Source: Nitrospira sp.
GTDB taxonomy: Bacteria > Nitrospirota > Nitrospiria > Nitrospirales > Nitrospiraceae
Length of the DNA stretch: 64,000 nucleotides
Reading direction: 5' to 3'
Assembly: GCA_020853775.1 (NCBI GenBank)
Contig: JADYYH010000105.1
Coordinates: forward strand, 1-64,000
In this document: in pieces, positions 50,250 to 61,843 of the stretch
Numbering within the stretch: position 1 is the stretch's first letter
Layout of the letters: each line of letters begins with the position of its first letter
Notes under the pieces: model-generated
Database searches by the model: none
What the model was told of the DNA's origin: nothing
The model's input: the letters and a program-made list of their open reading frames with translations, nothing else
Made by a program: the position numbers and the translations under genes

Positions 50250-50930
50250 TTACCTCAGAAACGCCTTGCGAACCCTCAAGAGAAACGCGTCGGCTATTTC
50301 AGGATGGGCCTGTTGGGCACAGGCGCGTAACCGGCGGGCGGCTTCTTCTCTCCAATGCTCGCCCATATCGATGACTTCCCCCGGGCGATAGTGCCCGGCC
50401 TTGATTTTAAGCACCGCTTCACCGACCGGAGTCTCAGAAATCCTGATGCTGAACGTGCCCCGTTCCAACAACTCACACAGATTGAAGAGTACGCGCACAT
50501 AGGCTGCGGCGTACTTTTCCGGGCGGCCGTCTTTTTTCTCCAGCATCTTTTTGCGTTGATTGTCGCAGTAGTTCAGGAAGGCATCATAAGCCGCCTGCGC
50601 AGACCAGAGCCGTGGAAACAGTTGCCGCAGCTCCGCCCCCCAGTCGTCCATCGTGACGACCGGCGCGACCAGCGTTTCCAGCACCAACGGATGACCCTGT
50701 AACGCAAGTTGGAGAAAGTGCCCGATTTCCCAGGCCGTCTCGTCCTCGTCCTCCTTCATCATCCTCGTCCCTTGGTATTTGAAGCCGACACGGAACAAGT
50801 CGGCGGTAGGCAGCACGAAGACGCTGCGAAAATCCTTGTCGCTATCAGGTCGGGCGAGGCCATGGGCATGCGAGCCGACGACGACTTTCAGGATCGAGGT
50901 GTCGGTCGTGGGCGAGTCGGGGCTGGTCAT
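50250..50930 (-). CDS. nucleotidyltransferase domain protein
   Basis: VVGSHAHGLARPDSDKDFRSVFVLP matches GSxAxGxxxxxSDxDxR. Confidence 0.85.
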   Translation of the reverse strand: MTSPDSPTTDTSILKVVVGSHAHGLARPDSDKDFRSVFVLPTADLFRVGFKYQGTRMMKEDEDETAWEIGHFLQLALQGHPLVLETLVAPVVTMDDWGAELRQLFPRLWSAQAAYDAFLNYCDNQRKKMLEKKDGRPEKYAAAYVRVLFNLCELLERGTFSIRISETPVGEAVLKIKAGHYRPGEVIDMGEHWREEAARRLRACAQQAHPEIADAFLLRVRKAFLR

Positions 50931-51184
50931 GTTCGTAATGCGGCAACCTGAGCGAGACAGCCGTTCAGGGTCGTGTACTTTGGATAGTCGGATTCAGGAA
51001 TCTCAATGTGGAATGCCTTGTGGAGGGAGATCACGAAGTTGAGGAAGTCCATCGAGTCGAGGTCGAGCTGGTCTCGAAAACTGACATCGGGACTGAGCGC
51101 GGCCAGATCGGCTTCTGGGGCAATCTCGCCCAGGAGGCGAAGGATGTGCGCACGGTTGTCAGCGTCGGATGGTATGGTCGTCAT
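50927..51184 (-). CDS. acyl carrier protein
   Basis: [19 protein letters not shown] phosphopantetheine site DSMDF. Confidence 0.9.
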   Translation of the reverse strand: MTTIPSDADNRAHILRLLGEIAPEADLAALSPDVSFRDQLDLDSMDFLNFVISLHKAFHIEIPESDYPKYTTLNGCLAQVAALRT

Positions 51185-52356
51185 AACGTTTGGGGCTCTT
51201 GTAAAAGGCGATCGAGTTCGGCCAGAAACAATCCTCCGCGATGGCCGTCGCTGACACGATGATCTGCGGACAAGGACGCGGTTACGACCGGTCGTGCGAT
51301 CACCAGCCCAGTGGCCACCCAGGGCCGTTCAACCACCTTGCCGAATCCCACTAAGGCGACCTGCGGAGGATAAATGACTCCGAAGACGGTTTCCACCCCC
51401 TGCTCGCCCAGACTGGTGACGGTGATGGTGGAATCCGACAGTTCCGAGCTCCGTAACGACCCGGCGCGAGCTCGTTTGACCAGGTCTTGGAAGTGTTGCA
51501 TCAAGTCGCCGAGGCCGGCACGGTCGGCATCGTGCAGGGCCGGCGCCACGAGGCCTCCCTGGCGCAGGGAAATGGCCGTGCCGATGTGAATCCGTTCGCT
51601 CCTGACCGCTTCGCCGTCTTTCCATAGGGCATTGAGTTCGGGTACTTGTTTCAGTGCGAGGGCAACCGCCTTGATGAACAGGACACTCACTAACAGCCGT
51701 TCCGTCACCGGGCGGCGCGCATTCTCCGCGGTGAGCCAGGCCAGCGCGCGGCTCAGGTCGATGGTGGTGCTCAGATAATAGTGTGGGATCTCGCGTTTCG
51801 AGCGAGCCATGGCGGCGGCGATAGTTTGCCGCATGCGCGCCTGGCGCTCAGCCGTGCCGGCCGGTGTGGCGATATCCACGGGGCTCGTGCTCGCACGGGC
51901 AATGTCTTCCAGGGTGATGGCCCCTTCCGGCCCTGTTCCCGTGAGGCCCGTTGGGTCAAGCCCTCGTTCGGCGGCGAGCTTCCTGGCGGCGGGGGAGATG
52001 CGCAGGCGGCCACTGGGCGGCGGTAAGGGCACGGTTTTCGCAGCGGGCGTGGGGATGGGTTGACGCAACACTGGCTGCGGCGCGACGTGCTGCGGTTGGA
52101 GCGGGGCGGTCGCCGGTGGTCCTTCTTCGCGAATTACGGCCATGACTGTACCGACCGGCACCTTCTCCCCGGGCTTGGTCAGCAACTGATCGATGATCCC
52201 GTTGGCATGGCATTCGACGTCGATCGCCGCCTTTTCCGTATCGACTTCAGCAATGATCTCACCCTTGGTGATCCGGTCGCCGACCTGTTTTTTCCATTGC
52301 ACCAAGGTCCCCTCGGTCATGTCGGCGCCGAGGGTGGGCATGACGAATTCAGCCAT
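51181..52356 (-). CDS. 2-oxoacid dehydrogenase E2 (dihydrolipoamide acyltransferase)
   Basis: Lipoyl domain [12 protein letters not shown]-terminal [18 protein letters not shown]. Confidence 0.93.
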   Translation of the reverse strand: MAEFVMPTLGADMTEGTLVQWKKQVGDRITKGEIIAEVDTEKAAIDVECHANGIIDQLLTKPGEKVPVGTVMAVIREEGPPATAPLQPQHVAPQPVLRQPIPTPAAKTVPLPPPSGRLRISPAARKLAAERGLDPTGLTGTGPEGAITLEDIARASTSPVDIATPAGTAERQARMRQTIAAAMARSKREIPHYYLSTTIDLSRALAWLTAENARRPVTERLLVSVLFIKAVALALKQVPELNALWKDGEAVRSERIHIGTAISLRQGGLVAPALHDADRAGLGDLMQHFQDLVKRARAGSLRSSELSDSTITVTSLGEQGVETVFGVIYPPQVALVGFGKVVERPWVATGLVIARPVVTASLSADHRVSDGHRGGLFLAELDRLLQEPQTL

Positions 52357-52438
52357 GAGAGCGACTCCGTGAAGCGCGAAGGGGGACACGTAACAATTGA
52401 ACGGCCGATGAGTGACAGGGACACAGCCGAGCCATCGA

Positions 52439-53410
52439 TTATCCCAGCAACCTGCGAACGGCTTGCACGATTTTTCCCACTGACGGCAGCGCCGCCTCCT
52501 CCAGATGTTTCGGGTACGGAATCGGCACTTCCTCGCTACACACGCGTGCGACCGGCGCGTCTAAGTCGTAAAAAACCTGCTCCATGATCACGGCGGAGAC
52601 TTCCGCGGCGAAACTCCCGGTGCGCCACGCTTCGTCGATCACGATGGCGCGGTGCGTCTTCCGGACCGAGGTCAGCATCGTGTCGCGATCGAGCGGACGC
52701 AACACCCGTAGATCCACCAGTTCGGCATCGATGCCCTCCTGCGCCAATTGCTCTGCTGCGACCAATGCTTTCCATACGCTCCCGCCGAAGGTCAGGAGGC
52801 TGACGTCCTTGCCGGTTCGGCGGACGGCTGCTTTCGAGATATCCACCGCCATCGAGCCCTCCTCCACAGGGCCCTCCATCGGATACAGATAGGCATGTTC
52901 GAAGATGAAGACCGGGTCTGGTTGTTCGAGGGCCGTGAGCAGCATGCCTCTCGCATCCGTGATGGTCGCGGGTGTCAGGACGGTGATGCCGGGAATGTGT
53001 GCGTACCAGCCCTCCAGACTGTGCGAATGTTGCGCGGCGACCTGACGACCGGCCCCGGTAGCCATGCGGACCACCAGCGGCACGCTGAATTGGCCGCCCG
53101 ACATGTGCCGGAGCGTCGCGGCATTGTTCATGATTTGATCCAGCGCCAGCAGGCTGAAGTTGACGGTCATGACCTCCACGATCGGACGCATCCCGCCGAG
53201 CGCCGCGCCGATGCCCGCGCCGACAAAGGTGCTTTCGGACAGCGGCGTGTCCCGAATGCGTTCGGGACCGAACTCAGCGAGAAGCCCCTTGCTGCAGGCG
53301 TAGGTGCCGCCGTACTCGCCGACGTCTTCTCCCATGAGGAACACGCGAGCATCGCGCTGCAAGGCCTCTCGCATGCCGCTTCGAACCGCTTCCCGATAGG
53401 TGATAGTCAT
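52439..53410 (-). CDS. pyruvate dehydrogenase E1 beta-like subunit
   Basis: [32 protein letters not shown]. Confidence 0.93.
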   Translation of the reverse strand: MTITYREAVRSGMREALQRDARVFLMGEDVGEYGGTYACSKGLLAEFGPERIRDTPLSESTFVGAGIGAALGGMRPIVEVMTVNFSLLALDQIMNNAATLRHMSGGQFSVPLVVRMATGAGRQVAAQHSHSLEGWYAHIPGITVLTPATITDARGMLLTALEQPDPVFIFEHAYLYPMEGPVEEGSMAVDISKAAVRRTGKDVSLLTFGGSVWKALVAAEQLAQEGIDAELVDLRVLRPLDRDTMLTSVRKTHRAIVIDEAWRTGSFAAEVSAVIMEQVFYDLDAPVARVCSEEVPIPYPKHLEEAALPSVGKIVQAVRRLLG

Positions 53411-53436
53411 GACATCCAACTATACGCACACCGCCT

Positions 53437-54452
53437 TCAGCGATCGGTTGTCAGCTTCTGGGTGATGGCTGACTGTTGATCGCCGACAGGTTGGCTGTAC
53501 ACATCCTTGGTGAGATCTTCAACCGGTTCCCAAGGGCTGGCGTCCGCGAAGGCCACGGCATCCTCCACTTCGGTGGCAATCGACGCGTCCAGGTTCTTCC
53601 AATCGTCCTCGTGCAAGAGCCCGGCGGCGCGCAGTGTCTGTTCAAAGGTGGCGATCGGATCTCGCTGCTTCCACTCGTTGACTTCCTCCTTCGTGCGATA
53701 GAGTTCGGCGTCATACATGGAGTGGGCACGAAAGCGGTAGGTTCGGCATTCCAGAAAGCAGGGCCCGTCGCCCTGTCGCACGAACTCGACCGCGCGTCGA
53801 GTGGCGCGGTCGACCGCCAGGACATCCATGCCGTCGACCGTGTGGGCGGTCAACGCATAGGCCTTCGCTTTGGCCGCGATGTCCGGTTGTGATTGGTGGC
53901 GGGCCAGCGCCGTGCCCATGGCGTACAGATTGTTCTCGCAGAGAAACAGCACCGGTAGTTTCCACAGGGCGGCGAGGTTCAAGGATTCGTGAAATTCGCC
54001 TTCAGCCACGGCGCCGTCCCCGAAATAGCAGGCCGTGACTCGGGCACGACCTTGTAGCTTGTCGGCGAGTGCCAATCCCACCGCCACCGGCAAGCCGCCG
54101 CCGACGATCGCCAGCCCGCCGTAGAAGCGGCGTGAGGCATCGAAAAAGTGCATGGAGCCCCCGCGTCCGCCCGCGCAGCCGGTGGCCTTGCCGAATAATT
54201 CGGCCATCAACGATCGCATGGAGGTGCCCCGGACGAGTGCGTGGCCGTGTTCACGATAGGTGGCGACAATGGCCTCGTCGTTCGTCAGAGCAGGCACGGA
54301 GCCGACGGCCACGGCCTCTTCCCCGATGTAGAGGTGGAGAAACCCGTGGATTTTGCCGAGCTGGTAGAGTTCCGCCGCGCGTTCTTCGAACCGGCGGATC
54401 CGCAACATCTGCCGCAGCAGTTCCACGCCTTGTTCGCGCGTCATGGAGACCG

Positions 54453-54456
<4 letters not shown>
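53437..54456 (-). CDS. pyruvate dehydrogenase E1 alpha-like subunit
   Basis: [46 protein letters not shown] motif. Confidence 0.93.
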
Positions 54457-56219
<1,763 letters not shown>

Positions 56220-56247
56220 GGGGTGCTGATGCTCCGAGCATGGGTTC

Positions 56248-56264
56248 TGCAAGGCGTAGACCAT
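56248..56264 (-). promoter_or_regulatory. weak putative sigma54 promoter upstream of acsA
   Basis: Minus strand around 56264..56248: ATGGTCTACGCCTTGCA, GG-N10-GC. Confidence 0.3.
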
Positions 56265-56380
56265 CAGGGCTTGTCCGAAGCGGGCGGCCAAACGCGGGAA
56301 TTCGCGCCAGTTGTGTTGAGGCTGCCGCCATGGTGGGCGGAAGCGGCTGTAGCATTATTCACCAGAGGTGGAGATACGCC

Positions 56381-56886
56381 GTGGACAATCGCGCCAAGCA
56401 TGACGGGACCCGGGTGCTGATCATGGGAGCCGCCGGGCGGGACTTCCATAACTTCGCGATGGTGTGATGAGTCCGGCGCAATTACGGGCAAGCGCGTGCT
56501 GGTGATCGAGGACGGGCCGTCGCTGACTCACGGCGGCATGCCATTTGGCGCCGGGTATCTGATGGTCCAGCAACATCAGGCCCGCGCCATCGTCGATCCC
56601 AGACCCTCTGCTATCGGGAGTCTCCACGCGGCGTTTCAACAATACCCGCATATCGGACCGGTTCTGCCGGCGATGGGATACGGACCGCAGCAGATTCGAG
56701 ACCTGGAGGACAACCATTCGATCGGTGGACTTCGACCTCGTGGTGATTGCCACGCCGACGGACTTGCGGCGGTTGATCCGGATTGACCAGCCGACGGTCC
56801 GGGTACAGTATGACGTGGCAGACCATGGGGCGCCGACGCTGGCGGACATCCTGCAGGGCGTCATCAGGAAGGCGAGACCATCGTGA
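56381..56886 (+). pseudogene. internally deleted cyclic 2,3-diphosphoglycerate synthase-like GTPase
   Basis: N-terminal VLIMGAAGRDFHNFAMV joined to C-terminal GKRVLVIEDGPSLTHGGMPFGAGYLMV…PHIGPVLPAMGYGPQQIRDLE with stop and frameshift. Confidence 0.7.
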
Positions 56887-56959
56887 ATCCTTTTTGTCGG
56901 TCTGTGCTCCAACGAGCAGCAGCAGACACATCACCTTCAACCGAAAGGCGAGACGATAC

Positions 56960-57178
56960 ATGGTTACCCAGTCCACATATATCGCGCGGGATCGATGCCA
57001 TCGTTGCGGCGGATTCATGGTTCCCGAGGAAATTCGCGAAGTCAATCAGATGGGGTGGCGCTGCGTGATGTGCGGTGAGCACATCGACCAGCTCATTCTC
57101 GAACACCGGCGGCAGATGGCGACTCCGGAAGGCGCGAGGCAGCTGTCGGAGAAACGCGAAAAGGCCAGACTGAACTAA
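56960..57178 (+). CDS. small zinc-ribbon-like protein
   Basis: CHRCGGF…CVMCGEHID. Confidence 0.6.
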   Translation: MVTQSTYIARDRCHRCGGFMVPEEIREVNQMGWRCVMCGEHIDQLILEHRRQMATPEGARQLSEKREKARLN

Positions 57179-57191
57179 TCGGATCGCACGA

Positions 57192-58115
57192 TCAAGGCGC
57201 AGACGCCTTTCGCCGCCGATGGCGGTTCGTCGCCGAAACCAGCAGTTGCTTGATGCGAAAGGCGGGTTCCACCAAGCCGAGCCCGAGAAAGTTGGGCGTC
57301 AGGAGCGGTTCTGACGCCTTTTTGCCTTCTACGTAGAGATCCACCTGTTTGCCGCCGGCCAGCAGGGGCAAACTTTGAATCCGGGCTTGGGTGACGATGC
57401 CGAGGAGCGTGATGCCCCCTTCGTCGCCACGGCGGCCGGTCCGATCCATGTTGTCGGGGAGTCGGAAGACCGGCTCCCCGCTGTTCCCGGGGAAGACGTG
57501 GCTGTCGATCAGAAACACGTCGGAGCCGGGGCGGGTCGGTGAGACCCAGGAGACGATGCCCTGCCGTACGATTGCTCGTGGCGAGTCGGGGATATCGAAG
57601 GCTGCGGGATATCCCAGCACCACCACCGGCGCCCCCTCATATAAGTCGGCGGTCGTGGCGATGTCCATCCAGGCGATGGAAGAGGGCTGGCCCGATGTCG
57701 ATTCCCGTGGATGAAGCGGGAGCGGGAGACAGGCAAGATCCACGGCTCGGTTTGGGTGAGGAAACCAGCAGCGCCGCCCTGCGTGAGTGAGTCGAAGCGG
57801 AAGGTCAATGATCTGTGCGGGGCTTCACCGGTGGCTGTCCGGAAAGACCATGTCGAGCGTGGACGGCCTCCAGCCCTTGACTGGATCAGCAAAGACGTGT
57901 TTGGCCGTCACCAGCCAGGACATCGGCCTCCGTGTCCCGTGTATTGAAAACAGCACGCCGGTGCCGACCACGGCAAAAAACGATTTCCGCGAGACTCGGC
58001 CGCTGCGCGCTCGTCTCTCCGCCTCTTGCACACACCCGAGTGCCACGGTTGCTGAACGCCACCGGTCGATCCATCCGGCCATCCTGCCCGCCTCCCGTCG
58101 TATGCCCTTTCGCAC
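57192..58115 (-). pseudogene. trypsin-like serine protease with two apparent frameshifts
   Basis: Frame 1 GTGVLFSIHGTRRPMSWLVTAKHVFADP; frame 2 LTFRFDSLTQGGAAGFLTQTEP; frame 3 VDLACLPLPLHP…DSHVFPGNSGEPVF. Confidence 0.65.
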
Positions 58116-58445
58116 GGTCTTCTCCTACGATCAGCAAGCCCGGTGCCCGGCATGGGCGGCTCCTCTCGCGGTTGAATCTTGACACCGCCGGACCGATTGG
58201 CCTGGCAACGAACTCCGCTCGTGGTCTGCCCGAATGGGGCATCGTTTCGAGGCGTTCTGCGACAGACTGGTTCCCTCGACTGGGGAAGAAGGCAACGGTC
58301 GCCGGTGCCTGGGGCCGCGCATGGCGTTTTCCCGGCCGGTCATGAATACCTACCCCGGTGCGCGAGGGGCCAGCAGTTTGGTTCGCTCGCCGGGCCCCGA
58401 ATATGCCTGTCGGTGGTTCAGAGGGTTGGATGGCCAGGTGGGGGG

Positions 58446-58625
58446 ATGCGGAAGAATCCGTTCAAGAACATGCCCAGGCGTGAGTTGCGCCGATACCGGA
58501 AATTTACGCTGAAGGAGGCGCAGGAGCAGGCCATGGACATGGTTGCCCGGCGGCGGAAGTTCTACGGGCAGGATGGCGTCTGGCAGTGGTGTCAACAGTG
58601 GCGGAGTCATCATGGCGGTGCATAA
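58446..58625 (+). CDS. small basic hypothetical protein
   Basis: 59 aa ORF overlapping polX start; no recognised domain. Confidence 0.35.
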   Translation: MRKNPFKNMPRRELRRYRKFTLKEAQEQAMDMVARRRKFYGQDGVWQWCQQWRSHHGGA

Positions 58626-60342
58626 CACCGACGTTGCGGCACTCTTCGAGGAAATGGCCGACCTGCTCGATATCGAAGGGGCGAATCCCTTTCGGGTTCG
58701 AGCCTATCGGTTTGCTGCCAGAACGATCCGCGATCTTCCGGGCGAGGTCGCGGAGATGGTGGCGCGGGGCGAAGACCTCACCAGCCTCCCCGGTATCGGC
58801 GACGATCTGGCTGGGAAAATCCAAGAAATTGTCCGGACTGGTATCGCTGCCGCCTTGGAGGCGCAACGCAAGAAGATTCCTGTGACGCTCTTGGAGTTGC
58901 TGCGTATTCCCGGGCTTGGTCCGAAGCGTGTGCAGGCGCTGGTCCGTCAGCTGAACATCCGCAACCTGTCCGATGTACAAGTGGCGGCGCAGGCGGGGCG
59001 GGTGAGTACGTTGCCGGGGTTCGGCGCGAAAACTGAACGGCACATCCTCGACGCCTTGGCTGCACGGACTGGCGAGGAATCCCGCGTGCAACGAGCCGTC
59101 GCGATGCCGTATGCCGACGCGCTGGTGGCGTATCTGCAGCAGTCTCCCGGCGTGGGGCGTGTCATGGTGGCCGGGAGCTACCGGCGTGCCCAGGAGACCA
59201 TCGGCGATCTGGATATCCTCGTGACGGCTCGCGCGGGCCTGGCGATCACGGATCGGTTTGTCCGCTACCCCGAAGTCCAGGAGGTCTTAGCCCGGGGCGA
59301 GACGAAGGCCAGTGTTCGCCTTCAGAGTCACCTGCAAGTGGATCTGCGAGTGGTTCCGGAAGAGAGTTACGGCGCGGCGCTGCTGTATTTCACCGGGAGC
59401 AAGACTCACAACGTCGTGCTGCGACACGTTGCTCAGCAACGCGGGTTGAAGGTGAACGAGTACGGCGTGTTTCGCGGCGAAGCCCGCATTGCCGGCGACA
59501 CGGAGGAGTCGGTCTATGCCGCGGTCGGCTTACCCTGGATACCTCCGGAGTTACGAGAGAACCGCGGTGAATTCGAAGCGGCAAAGGAGGGACGGCTTCC
59601 GAAGCTGGTGGAGTTGCACGATCTGGTTGGGGACCTGCACGCCCATACGACTGCGACGGATGGGCGGCATAGTCTGAAGGAGATGGCAGACGCGGCCCGG
59701 CGGCGCGGGCTCCGGTATCTGGCGATTACGGACCATTCCCGGCGATTGGCGATGGCCAGGGGGCTCAATTCGTCCAGGTTGTTGTCGCAGATGGAAGAGA
59801 TCGACCGCTTGAACGCCGATCTCACCGGCATTCACCTGCTGAAGGGGATCGAAGTGGACATTCTTGAAGACGGCTCGCTCGATTTGCCGGACGAGGTGCT
59901 CGGTCGCCTGGATCTGGTGGTGGGCGCCGTTCATAGCCACTTCAGGCTCTCTCAACAACAGCAAACCGACCGCATTCTGAACGCCATGGCCCATCGGTAT
60001 TTTTCCATTCTGGCCCATCCCAGTGGTCGCCTGATCGGCCGCCGTGAGCCTTATGCGGTGGACATGTTGCGCATCATCCGCAAAGCCCGGGAGCGCGGTT
60101 GCTTTCTTGAGGTGAACGCCCATCCGGAACGGTTGGATCTGACGGACCTGCACTGCCGGATGGCGCGGGATGAGGGAGTGCTGCTGGCCGTCAACAGCGA
60201 TGCGCACAGTACCACGGACCTTGAGAACGGACGATACGGCATCGGGCAAGCTCGCCGGGGTTGGCTGCAAAAGTCCGACGTGGTCAACACGAGATCGTAT
60301 GCGGAGGTGAACAAGCTATTGCGACGGACGATGGACACCTGA
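58612..60342 (+). CDS. polX: DNA polymerase/3'-5' exonuclease PolX
   Basis: N-terminal HhH region, nucleotidyltransferase GSYRRAQETIGDLDILV, C-terminal PHP DLHAHTTATDGRHSL. Confidence 0.95.
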   Translation: MAVHNTDVAALFEEMADLLDIEGANPFRVRAYRFAARTIRDLPGEVAEMVARGEDLTSLPGIGDDLAGKIQEIVRTGIAAALEAQRKKIPVTLLELLRIPGLGPKRVQALVRQLNIRNLSDVQVAAQAGRVSTLPGFGAKTERHILDALAARTGEESRVQRAVAMPYADALVAYLQQSPGVGRVMVAGSYRRAQETIGDLDILVTARAGLAITDRFVRYPEVQEVLARGETKASVRLQSHLQVDLRVVPEESYGAALLYFTGSKTHNVVLRHVAQQRGLKVNEYGVFRGEARIAGDTEESVYAAVGLPWIPPELRENRGEFEAAKEGRLPKLVELHDLVGDLHAHTTATDGRHSLKEMADAARRRGLRYLAITDHSRRLAMARGLNSSRLLSQMEEIDRLNADLTGIHLLKGIEVDILEDGSLDLPDEVLGRLDLVVGAVHSHFRLSQQQQTDRILNAMAHRYFSILAHPSGRLIGRREPYAVDMLRIIRKARERGCFLEVNAHPERLDLTDLHCRMARDEGVLLAVNSDAHSTTDLENGRYGIGQARRGWLQKSDVVNTRSYAEVNKLLRRTMDT

Positions 60343-60405
60343 ACAGGCGTGGATGGCGGTCGCAAGGCCAGCGGTGGGAGGGGACGGGATTGGAGGAGGA
60401 ACACG

Positions 60406-61743
60406 ATGACTGAGCGAGCCGATCTGTTGGCGAAGGCGTCGAAACCGGCGGAAGAGGCGTTGCGTCTGCATGCCCACTACAAAGGGAAAATGCAGACGAT
60501 GCCCAAGTGCGCCATCCGAAGCCTGGAGGACTTTGCAATCTGGTACACGCCGGGAGTGGCAGCGCCCTGCAAGGCCATTCAGGCCGAGCCCGACCGGATC
60601 TACGACTATACGAACAAGGGGAACACGATTGCCGTCGTGTCGGACGGTACGCGAGTGCTGGGGTTGGGCGACATCGGGCCAGGAGCCGGGTTGCCGGTCA
60701 TGGAAGGCAAAGCGATGTTGTTCAAATATCTGGGCGGGGTCGACGCCGTCCCGATCTGTCTCGACACGAAAGACCCCGACGAACTGATCCGCACCGTCCG
60801 CCTGCTGACTCCATCCTTCGGGGCGATTAACCTGGAGGATATTGCGATGCCCAAGTGCTTCCGGATTCTGCGCGAACTCCAGGCGATCAGTCCGATTCCT
60901 GTCTGGCACGATGACCAGCAAGGGACAGGAACGGTGCTGCTGGCGGCGTTGATGAATGCGCTGACCGTGGTCGGGAAAGACATCGGCCAGGTCCGGATCG
61001 CCATGATCGGCATGGGGGCGGCCAACGTGCCGACCTATCGATTCTTGACGGCCTGCGGCGCCGATCCATCCCGCATTGTGGCTTGTGATGCGGGTGGTAT
61101 CCTGGGAACGTTTCGGCGTGAATATGAGCAGGATCCGTCATTCGCCGAGCAGTGGAAGGTCTGTGCGCAGACCAATCCGGCGGGTTTGCGTGGCGGGATC
61201 GCAGAGGCTTTGCGGGGAGCCGACGTATGTGTGGCCTTTTCGGCGGGCGGCATCATCAAGCCTGAATGGGTGAGCGGCATGGCGCGGGATGCCATTGTGT
61301 TTGCCTGCGCCAATCCGGTTCCGGAGATCTGGCCCTGGGTGGCCAAGGAGGCGGGCGCGCGCATCGTGGCCACTGGCCGCAGTGATTTCCCCAATCAGGT
61401 GAACAACTCCCTCGTGTTTCCCGGGATCTTTCGAGGCGTGCTCGATGTGCGGGCGCGAGCGATTACCGATGAGATGGCGATCGCGGCTGCGCATGAGCTG
61501 GCTCTCTGCGCCAGGGAGCGCGGCATCCACGAGGAGAGCATTGTGCCGACGATGGCGGAGTGGCAGGTGCCGATGAGACTGGCAGTGGCCACTGCGACCA
61601 AAGCGCAAGAGCAGGGACTCGCGAGCGTGACGCGCACTCGCGATCAAATCCATATCCTGGCGGAGTCGAAGGTGCGTGCGGCGCATGACGCCATGCGCGT
61701 GTTGTTGCGCGAGGGGCTGATCGTCGCGCCGCCGGCTCGCTAG
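60406..61743 (+). CDS. NAD(P)-dependent malic enzyme
   Basis: YTPGVAAPCKAI, VSDGTRVLGLGDIGP, PIPVWHDDQQGTG. Confidence 0.95.
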   Translation: MTERADLLAKASKPAEEALRLHAHYKGKMQTMPKCAIRSLEDFAIWYTPGVAAPCKAIQAEPDRIYDYTNKGNTIAVVSDGTRVLGLGDIGPGAGLPVMEGKAMLFKYLGGVDAVPICLDTKDPDELIRTVRLLTPSFGAINLEDIAMPKCFRILRELQAISPIPVWHDDQQGTGTVLLAALMNALTVVGKDIGQVRIAMIGMGAANVPTYRFLTACGADPSRIVACDAGGILGTFRREYEQDPSFAEQWKVCAQTNPAGLRGGIAEALRGADVCVAFSAGGIIKPEWVSGMARDAIVFACANPVPEIWPWVAKEAGARIVATGRSDFPNQVNNSLVFPGIFRGVLDVRARAITDEMAIAAAHELALCARERGIHEESIVPTMAEWQVPMRLAVATATKAQEQGLASVTRTRDQIHILAESKVRAAHDAMRVLLREGLIVAPPAR

Positions 61744-61843
61744 TCGGCAGTGCCGACGGTGGACAGCTGCCTTGGTCACGCTCACAGGCCGCCTTGCGCA
61801 TTCGATGCGCTGACGCAGGTCATACCAGAGGCCATGTGTGGGG

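Noticed and set aside
60355-60380. GG-N10-GC site upstream of malic enzyme
   Set aside because: Matches only the GG/GC core, not the TGGCAC/TTGCW extensions; expected by chance in GC-rich DNA
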